A stretch of DNA of 45,485 nucleotides from NCBI GenBank assembly GCA_014801535.1, contig JAAVEA010000004.1, forward strand, positions 1-45,485, given 5' to 3'. Below, piece after piece: positions 24,668 to 32,598 of this stretch (within the stretch, counting starts at the first letter, position 1; each line of letters starts with the position of its first letter). This stretch comes from Bacteroides sp. (GTDB lineage: Bacteria; Bacteroidota; Bacteroidia; Bacteroidales; Muribaculaceae). The notes under the pieces were generated by a model that was given only the letters and a program-made list of their open reading frames with translations, was not told the origin of the DNA and searched no databases. A program made the position numbers and the translations under genes.

Positions 24668-25573
24668 TTATTTATGGGAATGCGATTCGCTATGAGATTT
24701 GTGAGTCAGATAAAGAGCTCCTGAGATCAGAAGAATGCCGATTGACAGGTAGAGAAGAGCTGTAGGAGTCCATGCGTTCTTCGATATTTCAAGTGTATGC
24801 TTGAAAAAGGAGACGATAAGCACCATGAGTATTACTTTGCCTAATGAGGATTTGAGGTCGTCGACAGATGAAATCTGCAACCATGATGGCCGTGTGTCGT
24901 GTTCTCGTTCGATAGGGTCTATCTTGGCTATGAATAACTCGTAGACACCAACACCGAAGATTATCAGAACAAGTGCGAACAGGAAGACATCGACCGATGA
25001 GACAAGATGTTCGAACAGTTCTTCATAATCCACCTCAACTCCGTTTGCTGCGTTCACGGAGAAATCTCCTATGGCGTGGAAAACTATTATAGAACCTTCT
25101 ATGAAGAGCGCGATGGCCGAGACGAGAGCTCCGATGACTGCCAATATAGAAAGATAGCGCGAGCTGTAAAGTATGTTTTCAAAAGTGCGGGTGTGAAGAC
25201 TTTTGTATTGCAATACTTTCGGAAAATTTATGGAGCGTTTCTTCAGATTTTTCAATAGTGCGCTGTCATATTCATCCATGTGGCCACTGTATTGAATCTT
25301 GGCGCGCAGCCACTTGGCCTCCGATTCATCGATTTCACCGGGAGAATCTTCATCTTCAAGAAGGAAATTGGTGATCGCCTCTACAAAAAGCGGAAGGAAC
25401 TCATGGGCTACTTCACCTCTCGATGCCAATTCTTTCAGATGAAAAAGGAAATTGGCTTTTTCCAGATTCATCCCTTCTTCATTGTAGATTATTTTTTTCA
25501 GTTGGTTCACCTCCTCTGCAGTAAGTTTACCGTCGTTGAGAATTTGTGTTCTAAGTGTTTTATAGTCAGTCAT
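24668..25573 (-). CDS. UPF0114 (YqhA) membrane protein with N-terminal TerB-like helical region
   Basis: 301 aa. The C-terminal two thirds match UPF0114/YqhA: four hydrophobic segments at about 141-166, 190-214, 243-260 and 270-290, with SSRYLSILAVIGALVSAI and WLQISSVDDLKSSLGKVI. The N-terminal 120 residues are soluble, helical and acidic (GKLTAEEVNQLKKIIY...LLEDEDSPGEIDESEAKWL), resembling TerB-type helical domains that carry acidic D/E motifs. The tail is His/Ser-rich (HKSHSESHSHK), a possible metal ligand. It follows the TerB-like gene by 105 nt and sits beside a TerD/TerY operon, supporting membership of the Ter system. The TerB assignment is by pattern and would need profile comparison. 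Confidence 0.75.
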   Translation of the reverse strand: MTDYKTLRTQILNDGKLTAEEVNQLKKIIYNEEGMNLEKANFLFHLKELASRGEVAHEFLPLFVEAITNFLLEDEDSPGEIDESEAKWLRAKIQYSGHMDEYDSALLKNLKKRSINFPKVLQYKSLHTRTFENILYSSRYLSILAVIGALVSAIALFIEGSIIVFHAIGDFSVNAANGVEVDYEELFEHLVSSVDVFLFALVLIIFGVGVYELFIAKIDPIEREHDTRPSWLQISSVDDLKSSLGKVILMVLIVSFFKHTLEISKNAWTPTALLYLSIGILLISGALYLTHKSHSESHSHK

Positions 25574-25678
25574 TGTATGAAAATGAAAAATAATCGAGTT
25601 AAAAAAACATATTCTGATTGCCTTTGAGAAGTCTTCTGTGGCCTTTTTTGAGAGAATTATTAAAAAGCAAACGGCATT

Positions 25679-27073
25679 TTATTTGATCGCCTTTACCCGC
25701 CGGAATAATTGAGAGTGGGGGAGTGCTACAGGTTCATCGCTGTCGGGTTCCCTTACGAACACTGCATCCTGTTCGAGATGAACGGTATATAGAGCGCGTT
25801 CGGATGTTGTGACACTGTAATCATCCTGATTGTAAAGGGCGGAAAGTTTTTTAATTGCAGTCCTTATATGTGAAATCATCGAAAGGCGTGCGGTGGTAAG
25901 GTCGGGGGCATCTTCAGGCTTACCTCCGAACATCTCATATATAAGCCGGTATCTCTCCTGAATCTGTTTTATGCGGCGGTCATATCTCTCCATCTCCTGA
26001 CGGTTTTCAGGCCGGATGAAATCGAGACCTTTATTTCCGTAGCAAAGCAGAAGGGTATACAGCGCTCTATCGCGACGCGTAAGACCCTCGGCTGACGCAT
26101 CGATGTCGGGGAAAGATATTCTTGACCGGAGTGGATCTATAATCACACGGCTCCTTATGTTGCGCCTGACCATGAAAATGTCGAGAAGCTGTTTGTAGAA
26201 ACCGTGGAAATGAAACTGATTGTCGCGTTCCTCCGACGTATTGACCACATAGACATCCGAACTTAACATTTCGCAGAAACGGTCGGAAAATTCCTGCACG
26301 GTCTGGAGAATTTCTTTATCAACCTCTATGCGGATATAGTTGGCGTAAGGTTCCTCTCCGACGAAGCTGTTGCCGATCTTTATGAAAAGAGAAGGCACCG
26401 TGTTGCGAAGTTCGGTTATGTTGCATTTGTTGCAAAGTATATCCTTGCAGAAGCGGCCGGTGGTCATCTCCATAAGCGAATTATAGATATAATCTACCCC
26501 TTCCTCACTTGTCGACGGTGAGAGAAAGCCGAGGATATGTTTGAATAGAGAGCGGTCCGTATCTCTGTAATGCTCGATTATCTTGGGGATATAGACAAAG
26601 TGGAAACCGGCAAGTTGCAATTCCTTATATATCGAACGATAGTTGTTTTGAATGGCCCTGTTGGTTTCTTCATCATAAAAGTTTTCAATGTAGAGGGCTG
26701 TTGCAATGTCGATATTGAAATCGGCTCGCGGAATAGAATATATCTCTCCGAAGAATGTGGAGTCTGGTTCAAGCATTACTGCAAGTGATGTCATCAGCAA
26801 AGCTTCCGAATGGGCGCAGAAGCCATCGCTTATAGTCATTTCTCTGCAATCGGCAAGCAATTGAGCTTTAAGATCTCTTGTTTCAGATGAGCATATGCAG
26901 TTAAGGGCGTTGGAGAAAGAGATTGAGGATGCGGCTACCTGAATCTCCTTTGTGATTCCATATTTTCCGCAAATTTTCTTCCAGAACTCAATCTCACCGG
27001 TATCGACAATCCTGTCGGCCTTTATAAGGTCTGATATAATACGTGTGATGGCAATTCTTTCGTCGCGTGTCAT
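25679..27073 (-). CDS. Protein with TerB-like N-terminal domain and unrecognised C-terminal region
   Basis: 464 aa from ATG 27073. Residues 1 to about 110 look TerB-like: all-helical with ISDLIKADRIVDTGEIEFWKK (the aDG..E metal-site pattern, here KADRIVDTGEIEF) and a second LLADCREMTISDGFCAHSEA repeat-like motif. The remaining 350 residues, including a CDILCNKCN cysteine cluster and an Arg-rich segment (RDRALYTLLLCYGNKG), match nothing I recognise; YDRRIKQIQERY...LTTARLSMISHIRTAIKKL could be DNA- or protein-binding helices. The frame extends to 27115, but a TAAATTTG -7 box at 27113-27120 makes that start impossible. Probably co-transcribed with the UPF0114 gene. Confidence 0.75.
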   Translation of the reverse strand: MTRDERIAITRIISDLIKADRIVDTGEIEFWKKICGKYGITKEIQVAASSISFSNALNCICSSETRDLKAQLLADCREMTISDGFCAHSEALLMTSLAVMLEPDSTFFGEIYSIPRADFNIDIATALYIENFYDEETNRAIQNNYRSIYKELQLAGFHFVYIPKIIEHYRDTDRSLFKHILGFLSPSTSEEGVDYIYNSLMEMTTGRFCKDILCNKCNITELRNTVPSLFIKIGNSFVGEEPYANYIRIEVDKEILQTVQEFSDRFCEMLSSDVYVVNTSEERDNQFHFHGFYKQLLDIFMVRRNIRSRVIIDPLRSRISFPDIDASAEGLTRRDRALYTLLLCYGNKGLDFIRPENRQEMERYDRRIKQIQERYRLIYEMFGGKPEDAPDLTTARLSMISHIRTAIKKLSALYNQDDYSVTTSERALYTVHLEQDAVFVREPDSDEPVALPHSQLFRRVKAIK

Positions 27074-27112
27074 ATCCTTGGAGTCTTCTCTTGAAATAAT
27101 AACTAAGTGGTG

Positions 27113-27120
27113 CAAATTTA
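27113..27120 (-). promoter_or_regulatory. -7 box for the TerB-like gene
   Basis: TAAATTTG on the minus strand, 39 nt before the ATG at 27073; no convincing -33. It decides the start codon, because the longer frame would begin inside it. Confidence 0.45.
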
Positions 27121-27156
27121 ATGAAAAAAAGTGAATAGGCCTAATCGCTTATTTGA

Positions 27157-27188
27157 TTTGTGATTGTCATAATAATTCATTAGATTTG
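27157..27188 (+). promoter_or_regulatory. Promoter of AAA/PD-(D/E)XK gene 2
   Basis: TTTG (27157-27160), 20-nt spacer, TAGATTTG (27181-27188); ATG 19 nt later. Same architecture as the promoter of the paralog at 4888-4918. Confidence 0.65.
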
Positions 27189-27207
27189 CAAAGTAAAGAG
27201 AAATGGT

Positions 27208-28788
27208 ATGCAAGAGGGAAAAAAGCAAAGATACCCGGTCGGGATTCAAAGCTTTTCTAAAATTAGAGAAGAAGATTTTTTGTATGTTGATAAAACTTCC
27301 TTAGTCTATAAATTAATAGAAAAGGGCGGTTATTTCTTTCTATCCAGGCCCCGACGCTTCGGAAAAAGTCTGCTCCTCTCTACCCTTGAGGCTTATTTTA
27401 AAGGGAAAAAAGAGCTATTCAAGGGACTTGCTCTGGAATCGCTTGTTCACGATTGGGATCCACGCCCTGTGCTTCGTCTGGACTTGAACAACGGAAGGTA
27501 TGATCAGGCCGACGAATTGAACATACTGTTGGCTTATAACATTGGAGAATGGGAACGGGAGTATAAATTAGATAAAATTGATGACGCCTCCTCATTGCCT
27601 GTCGGGATTAGATTTGGAAACCTTATAAAAAAGATATATGAGAAGACCGGGAAGAAGGTGATTATTCTGGTTGATGAATATGATAAGCCATTGTTAAACA
27701 CTATCGAGCATCCTGAGATTGTCAACGATTGCAGAACCCTGCTGAAATCTTTCTATTCCAATCTCAAGACAATGGATGAATACATAGAGTTTGCTATGCT
27801 GACCGGAGTTGCCCGTTTCAGTAAGGTCTCTATATTTTCTGATCTTAATAATCTGCGCGACATCTCTTTTGAAAGTGAGTTTGCGGGTGTGTGCGGCATC
27901 ACTTCTGACGAACTGGATGAATATTTTAAAGAGGGGATTGAAGCACTGGCAGAGGAGGAAGGAACCTCACCGGAGGAAATACGTGCTGAACTGAAAAGAC
28001 GATATGACGGTTACCATTTCTCTCGTAAATCACCCGATATATACAATCCATTCAGTCTGATGAGTGTCTTTGCAAAGAAGGATATCGGAGATTACTGGTT
28101 TGAAACCGGCACGCCCACTTTTCTTGTAAAAGTGATACGTAAGTTAGGTATCCCTCTTAAGGATGTTGCTCCTGTCCGGGTCGAATCACGTTTTCTGGAA
28201 ACAGCCGGAGTTATGAATCCCAATCCTGTCGCTCTGCTTTATCAGTCAGGTTATCTTACGATCAAGTCATACGATTCTCGATTAAGGACCTATACGTTGG
28301 ACTATCCTAATGAAGAAGTTAAGCAAGGTTTCCTCTCCTGTTTGATGGAGTCATATCTGCCTCAGATGAATAGCCCCATGGGTTTTTCAATATCCGAGTT
28401 TATCAATGATATTCTGATTGGGAATGTCAATGATTTTATGATGCGTCTGGGGAATATGCTTGCCGGAATCCCTTATAGTGAGAAGGGGAGTCCCGAGGCT
28501 CGATTTCAGGATGCAGCATATCTTCTATTTACATTGACAGGCTTTTTTGCCCGTATGGAACAACGAACTTCGGACGGTAGAATAGATATTACTTTAGAAA
28601 CCGAAAGTTATGTTTACATCTTTGAATTCAAGATTGATTCGAGTGCGGAAAAGGCTATGGAACAGATAAAGGAGAAAAAATATTGGCAACCATTTGCATC
28701 ATCAGGGAAAGAAATATTTCTGATTGGTGCCAACTTTGATACCGCAGTCCGAACCCTATCAGAATATATTATAGAAAGGTTGTCTTAG
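27208..28788 (+). CDS. AAA-ATPase with C-terminal PD-(D/E)XK nuclease-like domain, paralog 2
   Basis: 526 aa. Clear paralog of the gene at 3317-4882, sharing YPVGIQSF near the N-terminus, RPRRFGKSLLLS (Walker A-like), VIILVDEYDKPLL (Walker B), FAMLTGVARFSKVSIFSDLNNLRDISF (only part quoted: LTGVARFSKVSIFSDLNN), RYDGYHFS and the C-terminal nuclease-like core RIDITLET...YIFEFK. Function not established. It splits the Ter-type island on the plus strand between the TerB-like genes and the TerD operon. The 28-bp repeat begins within its stop-codon region (28787). Confidence 0.85.
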   Translation: MQEGKKQRYPVGIQSFSKIREEDFLYVDKTSLVYKLIEKGGYFFLSRPRRFGKSLLLSTLEAYFKGKKELFKGLALESLVHDWDPRPVLRLDLNNGRYDQADELNILLAYNIGEWEREYKLDKIDDASSLPVGIRFGNLIKKIYEKTGKKVIILVDEYDKPLLNTIEHPEIVNDCRTLLKSFYSNLKTMDEYIEFAMLTGVARFSKVSIFSDLNNLRDISFESEFAGVCGITSDELDEYFKEGIEALAEEEGTSPEEIRAELKRRYDGYHFSRKSPDIYNPFSLMSVFAKKDIGDYWFETGTPTFLVKVIRKLGIPLKDVAPVRVESRFLETAGVMNPNPVALLYQSGYLTIKSYDSRLRTYTLDYPNEEVKQGFLSCLMESYLPQMNSPMGFSISEFINDILIGNVNDFMMRLGNMLAGIPYSEKGSPEARFQDAAYLLFTLTGFFARMEQRTSDGRIDITLETESYVYIFEFKIDSSAEKAMEQIKEKKYWQPFASSGKEIFLIGANFDTAVRTLSEYIIERLS

Positions 28789-28814
28789 AGTCCATCCAAT
28801 AAAATCTGTTAATG
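28787..28814 (+). repeat. 28-bp direct repeat, copy 2
   Basis: Identical to 5002-5029. Begins at the second base of the TAG stop of the AAA gene. Confidence 0.7.
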
Positions 28815-28894
28815 CCAGGGTTACCGGTTATCTTCTTGATAAACTTAAGGAGTTGGCTGCAAGAGCCCCGAACCAACATTTTGTGCCGAGATGA
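28787..28894 (+). pseudogene. Short in-frame coding remnant after the AAA gene
   Basis: A 35-codon frame runs from the repeat (RVHPIKSVN) through ARVTGYLLDKLKELAARAP to TGA at 28892-28894. It has no start codon at its left end and codon use looks protein-like, so it resembles the 3' end of a lost gene. The family is not recognised. Confidence 0.35.
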
Positions 28895-28896
28895 AT

Positions 28897-28950
28897 ACAT
28901 TGATAAGGCTCTGTTCCCCCGAAAATTGGGGAACAGAGCCTTATCAATGT
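28897..28950. terminator. Long perfect hairpin between convergent genes
   Basis: Bases 28897-28919 and 28928-28950 are perfect reverse complements over 23 bp (ATAAGGCTCTGTTCCCC core), loop 8 nt. It stands 20 nt beyond the stop of the thioredoxin-like gene (minus) and 109 nt beyond the AAA stop (plus), so a bidirectional terminator is likely, but neither side has a T-run; it could instead be a transposon remnant or small structured RNA. Confidence 0.6.
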
Positions 28951-28970
28951 TATGCCAAAGACTGATGAAT

Positions 28971-29279
28971 TCAGTTCTGATTAAGGAGTCCGTTTACTGA
29001 ATCATCAATTGCCTCAAACTCTTTTGTGCCGCTGTCGCGCCACACTTCACGTCCATCTTCGAACATTACCCATGTGGGATAAGTATCGATCTTATATTTT
29101 CTTGCCAATTCATGGTTGTAAGAACCATCTACCATAAGGAACAAGGCTTTATCACCATATTTGTCACGCAGCTTTTTGATATCATATTTTACTTCCACAG
29201 CGTCCTGCCGGGCGGCATGTAGGAAAGCGAGAAGAACAGGCTTGCCGCTTTCAAGACATTTCTCAAATCTGTTTTTCAT
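28971..29279 (-). CDS. Thioredoxin-fold protein lacking the CXXC redox motif
   Basis: 102 aa from ATG 29279 (MKNRFEKCLESGKPVLLAFL). The thioredoxin pattern is clear: beta strand PVLLAFL, then where WCxxC is expected the sequence is HAARQD, followed by LRDKYGDKALFLMVDG and the cis-proline loop KYKIDTYPTWVMFEDG. With no active-site cysteines it cannot be a dithiol oxidoreductase and is probably a binding or chaperone-like protein. The frame extends to 29354 but the extra N-terminus overlaps the hairpin terminator at 29353-29413. Neighbouring the Cpl-7-like membrane protein; possibly co-functional with the Ter island. Confidence 0.75.
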   Translation of the reverse strand: MKNRFEKCLESGKPVLLAFLHAARQDAVEVKYDIKKLRDKYGDKALFLMVDGSYNHELARKYKIDTYPTWVMFEDGREVWRDSGTKEFEAIDDSVNGLLNQN

Positions 29280-29352
29280 AATTTCGTATAGATTATAGTT
29301 TACTAAAAAAACGTCTGCGCATGCTATATGGTTCGATTCTAATAAAAAATGC

Positions 29353-29413
29353 AATATAAATGAGGGAAACCACCTATCACCTTGTCTTATAGATGGCTTC
29401 CCTCATTTATATT
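29353..29413. terminator. Terminator after the Cpl-7-like membrane protein gene
   Basis: AATATAAATGAGGGAA (29353-29368) pairs perfectly with 29398-29413 (16 bp); an inner imperfect stem ACCACCTAT/ATAGATGGC extends it. AT-rich outer arms supply T-runs in both directions. Confidence 0.7.
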
Positions 29414-29428
29414 TTATTAGAAACTATA

Positions 29429-30184
29429 TTAAAATCTGCCGGAGCGTTTGAGTTGATTCACTCGGCTCTGGATTTCGTTGTATCTTGAGCCTAAGCGGTC
29501 TTTACGCACATCACCATCGCCATAGTCGCCATGGATAACTTTGAGAGCCTCTGCCTCAACTTCACCGTTCACATCAGAGGCCGGCGCAGGGGTGTTTGCA
29601 GCAGCGGGAGTTGACGGTATTTTTGCAGCAGGAGTGCGTTCTGTAGATGCGGCAGCTTGTGTCTCCTCATTGGAGGTTACATTATCGGAATTATTCACCG
29701 GGGTTTCCTCTGACGTGTTTTCTTGTGGAGCTGCATTTTCATCGCTGCCAATAACAGGAGTGGAATCAACAGAAGCAGAATCATCGGCCGAAGAAATCAC
29801 TGCCTCAACATCTCCAATCTGTTTATCTTCCTCTTTCTCATCTCGGTTAAGGAACAACATTCCGAGGAAAGCGAGAACAATCGCAATTCCAATCAATGCC
29901 CATAGCCATGCGAATCCTTTTTTCTTAGGTTCTTCCGGACCATACTCTATAGCTCTGTCAGTAGCCTCCTTCGAAAGATCAGGTTGCTTAACTGAAGCGG
30001 GCTCCTCCGGCTGAGGAGGATTAACAGGAGCAACCGGTTTACCATCGGAATTGGATTCCGATAGTTCGTTAATCAAATTCTCTTCTTCGGATTTAGACAG
30101 ATTGATTTTTTTATTTGCACTGTTCTCAGGCTGTGACTTATCGCCACCCTTCTCAAAATTAAAGTTCCCTTTGTTATTTGCCAT
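29429..30184 (-). CDS. Single-pass membrane protein with C-terminal Cpl-7-like (CW_7) peptidoglycan-binding motif
   Basis: 251 aa. A cytosolic, acidic and disordered N-terminus (residues 1-90) precedes one transmembrane helix (about 91-112, FAWLWALIGIAIVLAFLGMLF), then a 100-residue Ser/Thr/Ala/Pro-rich linker. The last 40 residues read EALKVIHGDYGDGDVRKDRL...YNEIQSRVNQL, which fits the Cpl-7/CW_7 cell-wall-binding motif (IAxxVI.GxWGNGxxRKxRL....VQxxVN). The protein is therefore predicted to tie the inner membrane to peptidoglycan while exposing a long cytosolic tail. Divergent from and adjacent to the TerD operon, suggesting that it links cytosolic Ter proteins to the envelope. CW_7 assignment is by motif recognition. 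Confidence 0.75.
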   Translation of the reverse strand: MANNKGNFNFEKGGDKSQPENSANKKINLSKSEEENLINELSESNSDGKPVAPVNPPQPEEPASVKQPDLSKEATDRAIEYGPEEPKKKGFAWLWALIGIAIVLAFLGMLFLNRDEKEEDKQIGDVEAVISSADDSASVDSTPVIGSDENAAPQENTSEETPVNNSDNVTSNEETQAAASTERTPAAKIPSTPAAANTPAPASDVNGEVEAEALKVIHGDYGDGDVRKDRLGSRYNEIQSRVNQLKRSGRF

Positions 30185-30448
30185 ATCTATATTATTTAGT
30201 AATTCCTAACAGATTTATCTGATCATGAGAGTAGCACCAATGCTAATAAAGACAGTATAAGTGCAACAGCAGTATAAGATAATAATCCATTAATTATGTA
30301 AAATTAAATTAGCAGACTATTTATTCGGATTTGGTTAATCGTATGCTTTGGCGAATTTATAAAAAAATTGTGGAAATAATATATATTATGTTGAAAAACA
30401 TAAATTTATACAGATAAAAGTACAAATAGCCCAATATTTGATATGAGA

Positions 30449-30480
30449 TTGGATAAATAATAAAAAAAGTGCTATATTTG
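30449..30480 (+). promoter_or_regulatory. Promoter of the TerD operon
   Basis: TTG (30449-30451), 21-nt spacer, TATATTTG (30473-30480); 57 nt to the ATG at 30538. The remainder of the divergent 30185-30537 gap is AT-rich with no gene seen; no clear promoter was found for the minus-strand gene starting at 30184. Confidence 0.6.
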
Positions 30481-30537
30481 CAAAGGGAGGTTCTGAAATT
30501 AGATACTTTCCAAGATTAACCTTAATAGTACTTTCAA

Positions 30538-31203
30538 ATGGCAATCAATCTGGTAAAAGGACAGCGCTTGGAGATAGGTCTGTCTAAACTTGTAGTGGAG
30601 ATGGGATGGAAAGTTAATCCGAATGCACAACCCCCATATGATCTTGATGCATCTACATTTCTTCTTCGTGATAATGGAGAGATAGGTGCAGAAGAGGATT
30701 TTGTATTCTACGGTTCCCATAAAACCATTGATACACCTGATGGTAAACGTCCTATATCGGATGATGGTAGTGTGCTTGGTTCGGTGGATGATTTGGGAAC
30801 GGATGATGATAGTACCGGGGAAGGTAACGAAAAGATAGATGTTGATCTTTCCAATACCAGCCCTCTTATCGATCAGATTATTTTCACAGCAAGTATATAC
30901 TGGCTTCCAAGTGATGAGAATACGTTCTATATTGACGAAAGGACAGGACATAAATTCCCTAATAAACCACGTCTTAAATATAATTTCGGACAGGTGCGCA
31001 ATGCGTATATTCTTATAAAAGATGCTAATACAGGTGATATTATATGTAGATATGATCTTGATGAAGATTTCTCTACTGACAAGGGTGTAGAATTCGGCAG
31101 ATTATATCGTCGCAATGGAGCATGGAAATTTGAGGCTGTGGGAATTCCATATAAAGATGGTCTCGAACCGATATGTCGGAAGTATGCTTCTAAGTTTATG
31201 TAG
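30538..31203 (+). CDS. TerD-family protein (1)
   Basis: 221 aa. TerD/CABP1 calcium-binding fold: start MAINLVKGQR, YDLDAS at about residue 34, a long acidic insert (LGTDDDSTGEGNEKIDVDL), NFGQVRNAYILI, RYDLDEDFS and VEFGRLYRRNGAWKFEAVG. The DLDA and DLDED aspartates are the family's calcium ligands. It also carries a roughly 25-residue insert with KPRLKYNFG before the FGQVRN motif that its neighbours lack. Cytosolic; TerD proteins act in tellurite/phage/colicin and general stress resistance. First gene of the operon, followed by its own promoter gap before terD (2). Confidence 0.9.
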   Translation: MAINLVKGQRLEIGLSKLVVEMGWKVNPNAQPPYDLDASTFLLRDNGEIGAEEDFVFYGSHKTIDTPDGKRPISDDGSVLGSVDDLGTDDDSTGEGNEKIDVDLSNTSPLIDQIIFTASIYWLPSDENTFYIDERTGHKFPNKPRLKYNFGQVRNAYILIKDANTGDIICRYDLDEDFSTDKGVEFGRLYRRNGAWKFEAVGIPYKDGLEPICRKYASKFM

Positions 31204-31267
31204 CATCTGCAACCTTTCTGACCAAATGATGGATATTGTGTGAAAAAGCACTGAAACATTACAGTTT

Positions 31268-31300
31268 TTTGGAGAATGTGACAGTATATTATTAACTTTG
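31268..31300 (+). promoter_or_regulatory. Internal promoter upstream of TerD (2)
   Basis: TTTG (31268-31271), 21-nt spacer, TAACTTTG (31293-31300): a better match than the first promoter. A 7-bp inverted repeat AGTAAGT/ACTTACT (31315-31321, 31336-31342) sits in the leader just before the ATG and could mask or expose the start. Confidence 0.65.
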
Positions 31301-31359
31301 TAACAAAACAGATAAGTAAGTATTCAAAATTAAACACTTACTAAAAAAATATTTGAATT

Positions 31360-31914
31360 ATGGCTATAAATCTTGAAAAAGGACAGCGTGTCAACGTGGA
31401 GCTTCCAAAATTTACCATCGGTCTCGGATGGGATACAAATCAGACAAGCACCGGTGTGGATTTCGATCTCGATGCCTCTGCTTTCATAAATGGAGATAAC
31501 GGCAAGATTCTCGCTGATGAGTATTTTGTATTCTATAATAATCTTCAGTCTCCGGATGAGGCTGTTGTACACACCGGTGATAATCTTACAGGCGAGGGAG
31601 AGGGTGATGATGAGAGTATAAATGTTGATCTCTCCAAGATAGATCCCCGTGCGAACGAAATAGTGTTTGTAGTCACCATTCATAAAGCTGACGAACGCCG
31701 CCAGAATTTCGGACAGGTGCGCAATGCATTTATACGCATCTTTGACACTGTTACCGGTGAGGAGATTCTGCGTTATGACCTTGACGAGGATTTCTCTGTA
31801 GAAACGGCAGTGGAGTTCGGACGCCTTTATAAACGTAACGGACAATGGCGTTTTGAGGCTATCGGCACAGGTCAGAAGGCCGGCCTCGCAGAATATCTGA
31901 ACAAGTATAACTAA
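31360..31914 (+). CDS. TerD-family protein (2), closest to canonical TerD
   Basis: 184 aa, near the typical TerD length. MAINLEKGQRVNV, FDLDASAF (residues 35-42), GDNLTGEGEGDDE, NFGQVRNAFIRI, RYDLDEDFS, VEFGRLYKRNGQWRFEAIG. All calcium-ligand aspartates are present. Followed after 16 nt by a third TerD-like gene. Confidence 0.93.
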   Translation: MAINLEKGQRVNVELPKFTIGLGWDTNQTSTGVDFDLDASAFINGDNGKILADEYFVFYNNLQSPDEAVVHTGDNLTGEGEGDDESINVDLSKIDPRANEIVFVVTIHKADERRQNFGQVRNAFIRIFDTVTGEEILRYDLDEDFSVETAVEFGRLYKRNGQWRFEAIGTGQKAGLAEYLNKYN

Positions 31915-31930
31915 ACTAAAGGGGTTAATT

Positions 31931-32596
31931 ATGGCTATCAATCTTGAAAAAGGGCAGAAAATAAATCTCGAAAAGAGTAACGGCTCCAAGCTCACTGAGT
32001 TTTGCGTAGGCTGCAACTGGGGAGCTATTGTTTCCTCCGGTGGTTTTTTAGGACTCGGAAAGAAGGTGCAGGATGTAGATTTAGACCTCTCTTGTGTGAT
32101 GGTGAATGCTGACGGCAATCTGGTTGACCATATCTATTCTCCCCTATATCGTTCCGATTTCCTTGGACGATATGGAATGCCTCCCGGGAAAGTTGATTCA
32201 AGAGAGGGAGCATTGCACCATAGCGGTGATGACCTTAAAGGGGATCAGGATGGCGATGATGGTCTCGACAATGAGATTATCACTGTTGATCTCAATCGCG
32301 TGAGTGGAGATGTGCAGCAGATTTTCTTCTTCCTGAATAATGTAGGGAAAGAGGATTTTTCGCAGATTCCGTATGCGTCGATACGCATGTATGAGGGTAC
32401 ACCGACCCGTGTGAAAGAGGTGTTCGCCACATTCAATGTGGGTTCGTCTGCGCAGTATCAGGGGATGAAAGGACTGATAATGGGTAAACTTTACCGTCGC
32501 AACGGGGAATGGAAATTTTCGGCTATCGGTGACGCTTATCCCGACTCGAATCTATGTGAGACAATTAAACGAATCGTTAACAATTACGCCAAATAA
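31931..32596 (+). CDS. TerD-family protein (3), divergent
   Basis: 221 aa. The opening MAINLEKGQK and DVDLDLSCVMV show TerD descent, but the DLDED segment is replaced by EVFATFNVGSS and the middle is longer (GALHHSGDDLKGDQDGDDGLDNE). MGKLYRRNGEWKFSAIG is retained. It is likely a TerX/TerZ-type variant with altered calcium binding. Two nt separate its stop from the next ATG. Confidence 0.88.
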   Translation: MAINLEKGQKINLEKSNGSKLTEFCVGCNWGAIVSSGGFLGLGKKVQDVDLDLSCVMVNADGNLVDHIYSPLYRSDFLGRYGMPPGKVDSREGALHHSGDDLKGDQDGDDGLDNEIITVDLNRVSGDVQQIFFFLNNVGKEDFSQIPYASIRMYEGTPTRVKEVFATFNVGSSAQYQGMKGLIMGKLYRRNGEWKFSAIGDAYPDSNLCETIKRIVNNYAK

Positions 32597-32598
32597 CT

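Noticed and set aside
5002-28814. Composite transposon bounded by the 28-bp direct repeats
   Set aside because: The 23.8 kb between contain housekeeping genes (gltB) and no transposase, and the repeats have no terminal inverted ends.
31330-32118. 262-aa open frame on the minus strand
   Set aside because: Antisense shadow of two TerD genes.
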